DNA of 64,000 bases, from positions 3,038,001 through 3,102,000 of the forward strand of contig CP036290.1 in NCBI GenBank assembly GCA_007750655.1. The letters run 5' to 3'. The stretch is from Rohdeia mirabilis (GTDB lineage: Bacteria > Planctomycetota > UBA1135 > GCA-002686595). Each line of letters starts with the position of its first letter. The stretch's first letter is position 1. The position numbers were made by a program, and so were the translations under genes. Below are positions 8,793-17,781 of this stretch, one piece after another. The notes beneath the pieces were generated by a model that was not told the origin of the DNA, did not search any database, and saw nothing but the letters and a program-made list of their open reading frames with translations.

Positions 8793-9626
8793 ATGGAGCT
8801 GCGATCCAGAACCGTCCAGGTGCCCGGTCTCGACCTTCAGTTCGAGATCGTCGAGGGCGACACGATCATCGGCCCCGCCATCGAGCGCGGCGGCTGGGAG
8901 GAGCACGAGTCGAGGCTCTTCCTCTCCCACGTGACGCCCGGCTGCCAGGTGGTCGACCTGGGCGCGAACGTGGGCTGGTTCGCGGTGCAGGCGATCCTGG
9001 CCGGCGCCGAGGTCCACGCCTTCGAACCGGTCCCGGCCATCGCCGCCATCGCGCACCGCAACGTCGAGCGCGCGATGAAGAAGGGCCCGGGCAAGGGCGT
9101 GGTGCACGTGGCGGCCGCTGGCGCCGAACCGGGCACGGCGACGATCGCGCTGGCCGCGAACAACCACGGCGACAACCGCGTGGTGGATGGCTCGGACGCG
9201 CCCAGCGACATGTCGGACGCCGAGACGATCGAGATCGCGATCACGCGCGTCGACGACCACGTGAAGGGCCCGGTGCGCGTGCTCAAGATCGACACGCAGG
9301 GCTCGGAGTGGCTGGCGTTGCAGGGTGCGAGGGAACTCTTGCGCACCAGTCCCGAGATGGCGCTGCTGATCGAGTTCTGGCCCTACGCCCTGCGCGGCTG
9401 CGACCCGAAGGACCTGCTCGGTCTGCTCGAGAGCGAAGGCTTCACCATGGGCAAGGCCACCGAGGCGCCGTACCCGATGACGCCCGAGCGCATCCTGGCC
9501 CAGGCCATGCTGCGCGACCCGGTGAAGGGCGGCCTCGACCTGTACGGCACCCGCGGTCTGCCCTTCCACGTGGGCGGGGCGAAGGCGCGGGCCAAGAGTC
9601 TGTGGCGGTCGGTCAAGGAGGCTTGA
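8793..9626 (+). CDS. FkbM family SAM-dependent methyltransferase
   Basis: The SAM-binding motif VVDLGANVG (53-61) and the acidic FEP (77-79) at the end of strand 2, followed by LKIDTQGSEW around 165-175 and an IEFWPYAL strand, identify an FkbM-type O-methyltransferase (277 aa). Substrates in this family range from macrolides to sugars in surface glycans, so the target cannot be named. A -10-like TAGCCT (8778-8783) ends 9 nt before the ATG, implying a very short leader. The next gene follows after about 125 bp on the same strand. Confidence 0.88.
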   Translation: MELRSRTVQVPGLDLQFEIVEGDTIIGPAIERGGWEEHESRLFLSHVTPGCQVVDLGANVGWFAVQAILAGAEVHAFEPVPAIAAIAHRNVERAMKKGPGKGVVHVAAAGAEPGTATIALAANNHGDNRVVDGSDAPSDMSDAETIEIAITRVDDHVKGPVRVLKIDTQGSEWLALQGARELLRTSPEMALLIEFWPYALRGCDPKDLLGLLESEGFTMGKATEAPYPMTPERILAQAMLRDPVKGGLDLYGTRGLPFHVGGAKARAKSLWRSVKEA

Positions 9627-9751
9627 GCGGCGAGCGCGCTGGGCTCGGTGATCGAGCCTCGGATGCGTCCATGCAGGACGAACACGGGGACGAGCGCCGA
9701 GCGACGAGTCGCGCGTCGCACGCGGCGACGAAGGACTCCCCGAAGGCGACG

Positions 9752-10705
9752 ATGAGTGCAGCGGGCACTCGCCCGCGTTGGCGGACGTGGCTGCGGCGCG
9801 CGGTGCTGCTGAGCGGCGTGCTGCTCGCCGTGCTGTTCGTCGCGGGCGAGCTGTACGCGCGACGTGACGCGGACCCGGTGCTGCTCGCCGGCCGCGAGCG
9901 CCTCGCCGGTGCGTCGCTCACCGAACTCGAGGCCACGGGCGGCTGGCGAACGCTGGACGCAAAGATCGAGGGCGACGGCGACCTGGTCGTGCACGCGCGG
10001 CTGCGCCTGCCGCCCGGTGACGGGCCACACCCGGTCGCGATCGTCATGGGCGGCGAACGCACAGGTCGCGCGGTCGTCGACCTGGTGCAGCCCGAGCGCG
10101 AGGTCGCGCTGCTGGGGCTCGACTACCCCTATTCGAAGCCCGATCCGAAGCCGAGCGGCATCGGCCCGAACGTGCGCGAAGGTCGGCTCATCCACGCGGC
10201 TGTGTGGGACGTCGTACCGTCGGCGCTGCTGGCGCTCGACTGGCTCGAGACGCGCGCGGACATCGACTCGGAGCGGATGGTGCTCGTGGGCGGCAGTCTC
10301 GGAGCCCTGTTCGCACCCGCGATCGCCGCCCTCGACGAACGCGTCGCCGCGGTCGGTCTGCTGCTCGGAGCGGGCGATCTCGGCGCGTTGGTGGCCGCCA
10401 ACCTGAAGGCGCCGTTCCCGCTGCCGCAGGTCGGCGGCTGGGTCGCGACGGTGCTCGTCGCACCGCTCGAGCCACTCGACCACATCGCTCGCATCGCGCC
10501 GCGCCCCGTCCTTTTCGTGGCCGGTGAGGGCGACGAGCGCATGCCGCGCGCGCTGGCGGAACGACTGCACGAGCGGTGCGGCGAGCCCAAGGAGATCCGC
10601 TGGCTGGACCTGGGCCACGTGAACGTGCGCGACCCGAAGTTCCACACCGAGGTCCTGGGCGAGGTGGTCGCCTGGTTCGATCGCGTCGGAGTCACCAGCC
10701 GCTGA
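9752..10705 (+). CDS. Membrane-anchored alpha/beta-hydrolase
   Basis: An N-terminal hydrophobic segment (about 12-30, after RTWLRRAV) anchors or exports the protein. The rest is an alpha/beta-hydrolase domain with the nucleophile elbow G-G-S-L-G (S182), a GEGDERMP loop likely to hold the acidic residue, and the catalytic histidine in DLGHVN. It resembles the dienelactone-hydrolase/acyl-CoA-thioesterase-like group; the substrate is unknown. ATG 9752 gives 317 aa. An in-frame ATG at 9671 would add 27 polar residues that look non-coding. Confidence 0.8.
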   Translation: MSAAGTRPRWRTWLRRAVLLSGVLLAVLFVAGELYARRDADPVLLAGRERLAGASLTELEATGGWRTLDAKIEGDGDLVVHARLRLPPGDGPHPVAIVMGGERTGRAVVDLVQPEREVALLGLDYPYSKPDPKPSGIGPNVREGRLIHAAVWDVVPSALLALDWLETRADIDSERMVLVGGSLGALFAPAIAALDERVAAVGLLLGAGDLGALVAANLKAPFPLPQVGGWVATVLVAPLEPLDHIARIAPRPVLFVAGEGDERMPRALAERLHERCGEPKEIRWLDLGHVNVRDPKFHTEVLGEVVAWFDRVGVTSR

Positions 10706-10889
10706 CGACGGAGCGCGGTGTGGTTCCGCGGACGTCCAGTTCGATCCACCCGGTCGCGACCCGGCCCTCGCGCCACCGCCGACCGTCCGATGGGCCCGGA
10801 GCCCCCTCGCGGCGTGGGCAGAATGGAGTGAACCACCCGGACGCCTCCACCGTCCGAGTCTCCGCTGGCTCTCCCGATCCTTCGGCGCC

Positions 10890-11630
10890 ATGCGGGGCTG
10901 CCACCCCGCGCCTCCCGTGGACTTCCTCACCCATCTCCCCCGCCGACTCGTACGCGGCGTGCTCGTCTGGAGCGCGATCCTGCTCACGGGCCACGTGCTG
11001 CTGCACCTGGTGTGGCGCTTTCGCAACGCGCCGAAACCGTTGCGCGACCTGTTCGCGTTCGCGAGCGAAGACAGCCTCGTCACCTGGACCAGCGTGGCGG
11101 TGACCATCGCGCTCGCCATTGCCTGCGTGGCGCTCGGCGTACTGAAGAACGAGCGCGGTTGGAAGCTCACGGGCCTCTTCTTCGCCTACCTGTCGCTCGA
11201 CGACGAAGCGATGCTGCACGAGCGGCTCAGCTGGCTGTCGGGCGTGGAGGACGGCGTGAGCTTCTCGTGGACGTTCGTCGTGCTGCCGGTGATGGCGCTG
11301 TTCGGCCTGGCCGTGTTCGTGCACATCTGGCGCGCGAGTACGACGTCCAGGTCCGCGCGACGGCGGACCGTTGCGGCCTACGGCATGTGGGCGGGCGCGC
11401 TGGGACTCGAAGGCGTCGAGCGCGCCCTCGTGCACTCGGGCGAGCGCTGGCGCGGCTTCCCCGTTCACCTCTACCAGCAACTGGCCGAGGAGTGGCTCGA
11501 GATGGTGGCGCCGTGCGTGCTGCTAGCGGCGGTGCTGACGTTGATCGGCGACGTCGCGCGGGCGCAGATCGCCGAGCGCGACACGTTCGAGCGGCCGCCG
11601 GACGAACGACTCCGAGACGAGCGACCCTGA
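10890..11630 (+). CDS. Multispanning membrane protein of unknown function
   Basis: 246 aa with about five hydrophobic segments (roughly 24-43, 68-88, 121-141, 160-178, 205-225). The loop LSLDDEAMLHERLSW carries several acidic residues and a His, and LYQQLAEEWLEM lies before the last helix. The C-terminus is strongly charged. I recognise no named family. Start uncertain: ATG 10890 or GTG 10917. Confidence 0.7.
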   Translation: MRGCHPAPPVDFLTHLPRRLVRGVLVWSAILLTGHVLLHLVWRFRNAPKPLRDLFAFASEDSLVTWTSVAVTIALAIACVALGVLKNERGWKLTGLFFAYLSLDDEAMLHERLSWLSGVEDGVSFSWTFVVLPVMALFGLAVFVHIWRASTTSRSARRRTVAAYGMWAGALGLEGVERALVHSGERWRGFPVHLYQQLAEEWLEMVAPCVLLAAVLTLIGDVARAQIAERDTFERPPDERLRDERP

Positions 11631-11635
11631 ACGCC

Positions 11636-11675
11636 AGCGGGCGAGCGGTGTGATCGCTCACACCGCCCGCCCGCT
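11636..11675. terminator. Hairpin terminator between the membrane-protein gene and sucD
   Basis: An 18-bp stem with one mismatch (11636-11653 with 11658-11675) and a 4-nt loop lies between two converging genes. Confidence 0.7.
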
Positions 11676-11724
11676 GCGCTCGTCGAAGCGCGTTCCGGGG
11701 TGCACCCGGACGCGCGCCCGCGAC

Positions 11725-12624
11725 TCAGCCCTTCGCCGTCGCCAAGAGGCCCGCCGCCTCGAGCCGCTTCTCCATGTGCTCGCCGAGCGTGCTCGGGCTG
11801 GACGTCATGGTGACGCCGGCCTTCTCGAGCGCGGCGATCTTCTCCTTCGCCGTGCCCTTGCCACCCGAGATGATCGCACCCGCGTGGCCCATGCGACGGC
11901 CGGGGGGCGCGGTGGCTCCGGCGATGAAGCCGACCATGGGCTTCTTGACGTTGGCGGCGATGAAGTCGGCGGCCTCTTCCTCGGCGGTGCCACCGATCTC
12001 GCCGATCATGATGATCGCGTCGGTCTCGGGGTCGGCGTTGAAGGCCGACAGCACGTCGATGAAGTTCGTGCCGTTGATCGGGTCACCGCCGATGCCGATG
12101 CAGGTGCTCTGACCGATGCCGCGCGTCGTGAGCTGCCAGACGGCCTCGTAGGTGAGCGTGCCCGAGCGGCTGACGACGCCGACGCGACCGGGCTTGTGGA
12201 TGTAGCCCGGCATGATGCCGATCTTGCACTGCTCGGGCGTGATGATGCCCGGGCAGTTGGGACCGATGAGGCGGCTCTTCGTGCCGGCCATCGCTTCCTT
12301 GACGCGCACCATGTCGAGCACCGGAATGCCCTCGGTGATCGTGCAGATCAGTTCGATGCCCGCTTCGACGGCCTCGATGATCGCGGCCGCGGCGAACGGC
12401 GGCGGCACGTAGACCGCCGACGCGTTGCAACCGGTGGCCTCGCGCGCCTCGGCGACCGTGTCGAACACGGGCCGGTCGAGGTGCATGGTGCCGCCCTTCT
12501 TGGGGGTGACGCCGCCGACCAGCTGCGTGCCGTACTCGATGGCCTGCTCGGAGTGGAAGGTACCGGTCTTGCCGGTGAAGCCTTGCGTGATGACCTTGGT
12601 GTTCTTGTCGACCCAGATACTCAT
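11725..12624 (-). CDS. sucD: Succinyl-CoA synthetase (ADP-forming) alpha subunit
   Basis: Alpha subunit of the TCA-cycle enzyme that interconverts succinyl-CoA and succinate with substrate-level phosphorylation. The N-terminal CoA-binding fold starts with [11 protein letters not shown] (14-24). The phosphorylated active-site histidine is H247 in MGHAGAI, and the GPNCPG loop is present. 299 aa, close to the E. coli protein (289). It lies 28 bp downstream of sucC in the usual sucCD order, so the two are almost certainly co-transcribed. Confidence 0.96.
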   Translation of the reverse strand: MSIWVDKNTKVITQGFTGKTGTFHSEQAIEYGTQLVGGVTPKKGGTMHLDRPVFDTVAEAREATGCNASAVYVPPPFAAAAIIEAVEAGIELICTITEGIPVLDMVRVKEAMAGTKSRLIGPNCPGIITPEQCKIGIMPGYIHKPGRVGVVSRSGTLTYEAVWQLTTRGIGQSTCIGIGGDPINGTNFIDVLSAFNADPETDAIIMIGEIGGTAEEEAADFIAANVKKPMVGFIAGATAPPGRRMGHAGAIISGGKGTAKEKIAALEKAGVTMTSSPSTLGEHMEKRLEAAGLLATAKG

Positions 12625-12652
12625 GGCTGTTTCCTCGGTGTGCCCGGGTGGG

Positions 12653-13813
12653 TCACTTGGTGGCGGCCACGATCTTCTCGGCGGCCTCGTCCAGGTCGGA
12701 TGCGGTGATGATCGGAAGACCGGACTCCTTCATGAGTCGGCGGCCCTCCTCGACGTTGGTGCCTTCGAGGCGCACGACGAGCGGAATCTCGAGGCTGACC
12801 TCTTTCACCGCACCGATGACACCGCGCGCGATGATGTCGCACTTCATGATCCCGCCGAAGATGTTGACGAGCACGCCCTTCACCTTCGCGTCGGACAGGA
12901 TGATCTTGAAGGCCGCGGTGACCTTCTCCTCGGTGGCGCCGCCGCCGACGTCGAGGAAGTTGGCCGGCTCGCCGCCGTAGAGCTTGATGACGTCCATGGT
13001 CGCCATCGCGAGGCCCGCGCCGTTGACCATGCAGCCGATCGAGCCGTCGAGCGCGATGTACGACAGGTCGAACTTGCTGGCTTCGATCTCCTTGGCGTCC
13101 TCCTCGTCGAGGTCGCGCAGCGCCACCACGTCGGGGTGACGGAACAGCGCGTTGCTGTCGAAGTTCATCTTCGCGTCCAGAGCGACGACCTTGCCGTCGT
13201 TCGTGTGCACGAGCGGGTTGATCTCCATCAGCGACGCGTCGAGCTTGCAGAACGCCAGCGCCAGCTTCTGCATCACATCGACGCACTGGTCCTGGAGCGC
13301 GTCGGGCATGCCGATGCCCTTCGCGAGTTCCTTCGCCTTGGCCGCGTCGAGCTTTCCGTCGCTGCCGAAGGCGGCCTTCAGGATCTTCTCGGGCGTGTGC
13401 TCGGCGACGTACTCGATGTCCATGCCGCCCTCGCTCGACGCCATCATCACCGGGCCGCCGGCCTCGCGGTCGACGACGATGCCGACGTAGTACTCCGAAG
13501 CGATGTCGGAGCCCTCTTCGACCCACAGTCGCCGCACGAGCTGACCTTCCGGCCCGGTCTGGTGCGTGACGAGCGTGGCGCCGAGGATCGACTCGGCCGC
13601 TTCGCGGGCGGCGTCGGCGCTCTTGACGACCTTGACGCCGCCGGCCTTGCCGCGGCCGCCGGCGTGGATCTGGGCCTTGACGACGGTGACGGGCGTGCCG
13701 AGGTCTGTGTGCGCCTTCACGGCTGCGTCGACCGTGCGGCATTCGAAGCCGCGGGGGACGGCGATGCCGAAGCCGCGCAGCAGCTCCTTCGCCTGGAACT
13801 CGTGGATGTTCAT
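12653..13813 (-). CDS. sucC: Succinyl-CoA synthetase (ADP-forming) beta subunit
   Basis: Nucleotide- and succinate-binding partner of SucD. The protein starts [12 protein letters not shown], the canonical beginning, which fixes the ATG at 13813. An ATP-grasp domain covers residues 1-230 and contains [17 protein letters not shown] near 44-60. The C-terminal domain has [12 protein letters not shown], the usual signature. 386 aa (E. coli 388). First gene of the sucCD pair; divergent from the dCTP deaminase gene 132 bp away. Confidence 0.97.
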   Translation of the reverse strand: MNIHEFQAKELLRGFGIAVPRGFECRTVDAAVKAHTDLGTPVTVVKAQIHAGGRGKAGGVKVVKSADAAREAAESILGATLVTHQTGPEGQLVRRLWVEEGSDIASEYYVGIVVDREAGGPVMMASSEGGMDIEYVAEHTPEKILKAAFGSDGKLDAAKAKELAKGIGMPDALQDQCVDVMQKLALAFCKLDASLMEINPLVHTNDGKVVALDAKMNFDSNALFRHPDVVALRDLDEEDAKEIEASKFDLSYIALDGSIGCMVNGAGLAMATMDVIKLYGGEPANFLDVGGGATEEKVTAAFKIILSDAKVKGVLVNIFGGIMKCDIIARGVIGAVKEVSLEIPLVVRLEGTNVEEGRRLMKESGLPIITASDLDEAAEKIVAATK

Positions 13814-13910
13814 TGGGTGGTGTGGTCCCTTCGGGCCTTCGCGTGGATTTGGGCCAGCAGGATAGCGGCGCGCCGGGCCCGCGATCCACAGCGGCGACCT
13901 CTCTCTGCGC

Positions 13911-13939
13911 TTGAATCGCGGGCGCGGGCCCGGTGGGAT
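13911..13939 (+). promoter_or_regulatory. Promoter of the dCTP deaminase gene, probably leaderless
   Basis: TTGAAT (13911-13916) and TGGGAT (13934-13939) are 17 bp apart, and the ATG begins only 6 nt after the -10 box. Transcription would then start at or within a base or two of the start codon. Confidence 0.5.
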
Positions 13940-13945
13940 GGCGCG

Positions 13946-15154
13946 ATGAGCGCGCACCCTTCCTCCCCCGCCACCGAAGTCGCGCCCAGGGGCGTCCTGG
14001 TGGACTCGCAGATCGCGGCGCTCATCGACACGGCCATCAAGTCCAGAGCGGGTGCGCCGGCGGTCGATCTCGGGCGCCAGCTCCAGCCCGCCAGCCTCGA
14101 CGTGCGTCTGGGAGGCCGCGTGCACCAGCTGCGCGCCGGCTTCCTGCCCGAGCACGCTGCGGTCGAGGAGCGCATCGCCCAGGTGGCCGTCCAGAGCTGG
14201 GACCTGGGCGACGGCTCGGGGCCCGACGACGCGGGACGGACCGGCGACGGACTGATCCTGCAGCGGGGACAGATCTACCTGGTCGAACTCGAGGAGGAGC
14301 TCGACCTGCCGCCCAACGTGTCGGCGCGCTTCAACCCGCGCAGCTCGACCGGCCGACTCGACCTGTTCTGCCGCGTGCTCACGCCGGGACACCCGCGCTT
14401 CGACGAGGCGCCGGCCGGCTACAGCGGTCGCGTCTGGCTCGAGATCGTTCCGCTGTCGTTCCCCGTGCGCGTGCGGCGCGGCGACCGACTCGCGCAACTG
14501 CGCCTGCAGTCCGGTGACACCGCCCTGTCGCGCGACGAACTGATGGCGGTCTACGAACGCACGCCGCTGTGCTTCGACGGCGACGAACCTGTCCCGATCG
14601 ATCAAGTGCGTTTCGACGAACAGGGCGCGATCGAGATGCGCGTCGGGCTCGCGAACCGTTCACCCTGCGGCTGGCGTGCGTCGCTGCACACCGGCGCCGT
14701 CGAGTTCGGCTCGGAAGGCGCCCACGAGGCGCACAACTACTTCGAGCCGATGCACACCGGCCAACACGGTGCCTGCATCCTCGACCCGGGCCGCTTCTAC
14801 ATCTTCGCGAGCCGCGAACGGCTGCGCATCCCGCCCGACCTGTGCGGCGAGATGCTGCCGGTCGACGTGGGCTTCGGCGAACTGCGCAACAACTACGCGG
14901 GCTTCTTCGACAACGGCTTCGGCTGGAGCGAGAACGAACGCGGTGACGTGCAGGGCAACGGCACGCCGGCGGTGCTCGAGGTGCGCGCCCACGACGTGCC
15001 GTTCCTCGTGGAGGACGGGCAGATCTTCTTCCGCCTGCGCTACTACCGCACCAGCGGGCGCCCGTCGAAGCTGTACGGCGAAGGACGCGCGGGCGGCGCG
15101 AGCTACCAGGCCCAGGACCTGACGCTGGCCCGTCCGTTCCGCTCGCCGAGCTAG
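13946..15154 (+). CDS. dcd: 2'-deoxycytidine 5'-triphosphate deaminase, two-domain form
   Basis: Deaminates dCTP to dUTP as a source of dTMP. The 402-aa protein has two tandem dUTPase-fold halves. The first carries the signature [13 protein letters not shown] at about 130-142 (catalytic-type Arg-Ser plus Gly), the second a related segment with [18 protein letters not shown]. This double-length arrangement matches the bacterial family annotated '2'-deoxycytidine 5'-triphosphate deaminase' (about 365-400 aa) rather than the trimeric 190-aa Dcd. A promoter with almost no leader precedes it. Confidence 0.88.
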   Translation: MSAHPSSPATEVAPRGVLVDSQIAALIDTAIKSRAGAPAVDLGRQLQPASLDVRLGGRVHQLRAGFLPEHAAVEERIAQVAVQSWDLGDGSGPDDAGRTGDGLILQRGQIYLVELEEELDLPPNVSARFNPRSSTGRLDLFCRVLTPGHPRFDEAPAGYSGRVWLEIVPLSFPVRVRRGDRLAQLRLQSGDTALSRDELMAVYERTPLCFDGDEPVPIDQVRFDEQGAIEMRVGLANRSPCGWRASLHTGAVEFGSEGAHEAHNYFEPMHTGQHGACILDPGRFYIFASRERLRIPPDLCGEMLPVDVGFGELRNNYAGFFDNGFGWSENERGDVQGNGTPAVLEVRAHDVPFLVEDGQIFFRLRYYRTSGRPSKLYGEGRAGGASYQAQDLTLARPFRSPS

Positions 15155-15504
15155 ACGACCGGCGCGAGGCTCCGGCACCGTTCGGTGAGTCCGTTCGGTG
15201 AGTCCGTTCGGCGCATGCGTTCGGCGAGCGTTCGTCGGGATCACGATTGCGGCGGAGCGCGCGAATGCGGCCCGTTGCGACCCGTGGGGCACGAACGGGG
15301 TCGAAGCTCCCACACCGGGGTCGCTCCTGCGGGTCGCGGATGCGATGAGCGGAGACGGTCTCTGGTGAACCCCGGCCAATGAAGTCAGTTTGGGCGACGT
15401 AGAGCGGGAGCCGCGGCGCGCCGTGGCCCTCTTCGCTCCCCGCGCGCGCCGGCCCGATCGCCGGCGGCCCGCGCTCGACCGACTTCGCCCCTCCCGGAGC
15501 CCCC
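15155..15504. repeat. Intergenic region with four 13-bp tandem units
   Basis: The only structure I see is the array 15178-15229: two identical units of CCGTTCGGTGAGT followed by two diverged ones. The rest of this 350-bp gap shows no gene, RNA motif or clear promoter. Confidence 0.7.
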
Positions 15505-16956
15505 ATGCTCGTGCGTGCCTCGTCGACTGCCGTCCGCCCTCTCGTCGCGCCGTCCCGCCTCGGACGCGGCCCGATCGAGCTGCTCGTCGTCGTCGGAACA
15601 CTCGCCGTCGGGGCCGGCATCGGCCTGCTCCTCGGCTCGGGCACGGGGTCCGGCGCGCGCGCGACCGAACTGGGTTCGCTGACGGGACCGGACGGCACGG
15701 GCGGAGACGATCTGGGTCGCGTGGACCTCGTCGACACCGCGGACGAACGGAACGACACGGCAGAGACACGGCGCTCGGTCCCCATCCCCGGCGTCCCGAC
15801 CGACGAAGAGCTCGCGGCACTCGAGAACGACCCGCTGCTGGCGGAACTGCGCGCGCTGCTCGGCAGTGAAGCGCTGCTCGCGATGGTGACCGAGAGCGAC
15901 GAGACCACGGCCGCGTTCCTGATGCACCTGTACCTGGGTCTGGGCGACACGAAGTCGGCCCTCGACCTGGCCCGACGCACGAATCCGCCCGCGGGCACCT
16001 GGGCCCAGATCGCCGCGCAACTCAGTCTCGAGGGGAACAAGGTCGACGCGGCCGAGGCGTACATGTCCGCCCTCGAAGCCGCCGGCCGCTTCGCCTGGGA
16101 GGACCCGATCTCGAGCTGGGCGTTGCAGCTCGCGGCGCTCGATCCGCAGCGCGGCTTGGCGTTCCTCGAGGAACACGCCACGGGTTCGGCGGCGGATCCG
16201 GACGACATGCGTCTGGCGCTCGCGCGCTCGATGGCGGAGACCGGCCGCGAGGAGGAGGCGCGCACGTCCCTGCTCGAGATGGTCGCGCTCGATCGCTCGG
16301 TCGCCGCGTCCCTGAAGGCCCTGGCCCAGTTCGATCCGGAACTGGCCGAGAGCGAGATCCGCAGGCTCCTCGGCGAAGGGCGCCACCCGAACCTGTACGG
16401 ACAACTGGCGGGACTCCTGGTCGACGAGGGCCGCACGAGCGAAGCCCTCGCGGCCATCCAGGAAGGCTTCGATCTGGCGCGAACCGGCGCCGGCAGCGGG
16501 CCCGATCCGTCGACGCTGTTCTTCGAGGCGATCGGCCTCCTGGGTGGCACGGTCGACGACGCCACGATCGACGGCTGGATCGAGACCTCCGGCGGTGGAT
16601 CCAGCCTGCGTCACCAGGCGGCGCTCACCTTCCTCGGACAGGGCGACCTGGACCGCGCCGCGCCGTACTTCGAAGCGGCCTGGATGACCCAGGCCGCGAA
16701 CGAGGGCTACTTGTCCTACCTGCCCGACTCGTTCCTCGAACAGAAGAAGGAGCAGGTCCACGCCTGGCTCGACAGCGCGTCGCAGGTGGCTGGAACCAAG
16801 GACGAGGTGTGGGGCGACATCGGCGACCACTACTGGAAGATCGGCGAGCTCGAGAAGGCCGAGAACGCCTGGAACACCGCCCACGACATCGACCCCAACG
16901 ACGGCGAGTGGACCGGCAAGCTCAACCAGATCGCGGCCGGCAATCCGCCGCTCTGA
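15505..16956 (+). CDS. TPR-repeat protein with N-terminal membrane anchor (paralogue 1)
   Basis: 483 aa. A hydrophobic segment (about 24-45, IELLVVVGTLAVGAGIGLLL) is followed by an acidic Thr/Asp-rich linker and a helical repeat domain with TPR character to the C-terminus. The last 60 residues (KDEVWGDIGDHYWK ... DPNDGEWTGKL) match the end of the protein at 17782-19476, so the two are paralogues on either side of rpmH. The repeat domain probably faces the periplasm; function unknown. The stop codon lies in the first unit of a 15-bp tandem repeat. Confidence 0.82.
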   Translation: MLVRASSTAVRPLVAPSRLGRGPIELLVVVGTLAVGAGIGLLLGSGTGSGARATELGSLTGPDGTGGDDLGRVDLVDTADERNDTAETRRSVPIPGVPTDEELAALENDPLLAELRALLGSEALLAMVTESDETTAAFLMHLYLGLGDTKSALDLARRTNPPAGTWAQIAAQLSLEGNKVDAAEAYMSALEAAGRFAWEDPISSWALQLAALDPQRGLAFLEEHATGSAADPDDMRLALARSMAETGREEEARTSLLEMVALDRSVAASLKALAQFDPELAESEIRRLLGEGRHPNLYGQLAGLLVDEGRTSEALAAIQEGFDLARTGAGSGPDPSTLFFEAIGLLGGTVDDATIDGWIETSGGGSSLRHQAALTFLGQGDLDRAAPYFEAAWMTQAANEGYLSYLPDSFLEQKKEQVHAWLDSASQVAGTKDEVWGDIGDHYWKIGELEKAENAWNTAHDIDPNDGEWTGKLNQIAAGNPPL

Positions 16957-17012
16957 GTTTCGCCGCGCTGAGGTTCGCCGCGCTGAGCTTCGCCGCGCTG
17001 AGCTTCGCCGCG
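16953..17012. repeat. Four 15-bp tandem units over a stop codon
   Basis: Units CTGAG(T/G/C)TTCGCCGCG at 16953, 16968, 16983 and 16998. The TGA of the upstream TPR gene is in unit 1 (16954-16956), and each later unit repeats that TGA in the same frame. Confidence 0.92.
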
Positions 17013-17052
17013 ACGCGTCGGGACAGCAGCCAGGATCCGGCAGCCACGAAGA

Positions 17053-17093
17053 ACGCCCCACGTGCTCCGTCACGGGCGGAGCAGGTGGGGCGT
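17053..17093 (-). terminator. rpmH terminator hairpin
   Basis: A 17-bp stem with one mismatch (17053-17069 with 17077-17093) and a 7-nt loop lies about 50 bp beyond the rpmH stop. On the minus strand it is followed by a T-rich stretch (TTCTTCGT), supporting this orientation. Confidence 0.75.
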
Positions 17094-17144
17094 CGCGCGA
17101 TCGGCGCGGACTCTCGCCGGGCGGAGCCCGGAGCCGACCGGGAC

Positions 17145-17270
17145 CTAGAAGGTGCCGTGGCGCGCGCGCTGGCGCTTGTTGACCTTGCGGCCGCCCGCGG
17201 AGCGCTGACGGGTGCGGTACCCGCCCTTCTTGGCCTTCTTGGCGGTGCTTCTACGGATGCGGAGCTTCAT
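17145..17270 (-). CDS. rpmH: 50S ribosomal protein L34, divergent N-terminus
   Basis: A 41-aa, extremely basic protein (MKLRIRRSTAKKAKKGGYRT...). The core GYRTRQRSAGGRKVNKRQRAR aligns with the L34 consensus G-F-R-x-R-x-x-T-x-x-G-R-x-[VIL]-x-x-R-R. The N-terminus lacks the usual RTxQPSxxKR start, and the C-terminus is GTF. The gene has its own terminator and sits alone: rnpA and yidC, normally downstream, are absent. A TATGCT box at 17451-17456 (minus strand) is a candidate -10 and would give a 170-nt leader containing the 18-bp repeat array next to the start codon. Confidence 0.78.
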   Translation of the reverse strand: MKLRIRRSTAKKAKKGGYRTRQRSAGGRKVNKRQRARHGTF

Positions 17271-17360
17271 GGTGCTGGGTCGCGGTCTGGTGCTGGGTCG
17301 CGGTCTGGTGCTGGGTCGCGGTCTGGTGCTGGGTCGCGGTCTGGTGCTGGGTCGCGGTCA
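17271..17360. repeat. Five 18-bp tandem units abutting the rpmH start codon
   Basis: Units of GGTGCTGGGTCGCGGTCT start at 17271, 17289, 17307, 17325 and 17343; the last differs only at its final base. The first unit touches the rpmH ATG (17268-17270), so the array forms the proximal 90 nt of the rpmH leader and no normal Shine-Dalgarno is visible. Confidence 0.95.
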
Positions 17361-17781
17361 GATTCGCGGTCGCCGTTCGAGGAGTCTCGGTCGGGAGGGA
17401 TGCCGACGCTCAGGTCGCCGGGTCGCTGTTCGCGAGGGCGAAGGGCGAGGAGCATACCCACAGCAGCCGGCCCGGGGAAGCCTCGGCCACCGGACGGGCC
17501 GCGCTCGGGGCCGTGAGGCGCTGCGGCCGGGCCAGCGGACCGCTCGTCGGAGCTCGATCCAGCCCCCTCGGTGCACCTGGGGTGCAGCGCCAGCGCCCCG
17601 TGCTGGCGCGATCCGGGCCCGTGGGGGCAGGATGGAAGTGGTCCGGCGATCCACTTCCAGGACGCGACCGTCGAAACGGCCGCGTTCGAGCCAAACGCGG
17701 GTGGTCCCGTGCCGTTGGTCCGGTCGACTCGGGACCTGCACGACTCGCGAACTCTCGAACCCCACCACCTCGCACCCCGCC
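17361..17781. other. Divergent rpmH/TPR intergenic region
   Basis: No coding sequence recognised. On the minus strand TATGCT (17451-17456) with a preceding TGG is a plausible extended -10 for rpmH. A perfect 8-bp hairpin (17587-17594 with 17602-17609, GCGCCAGC stem) lies on the side of the plus-strand TPR gene and could be part of its control region. Confidence 0.45.
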
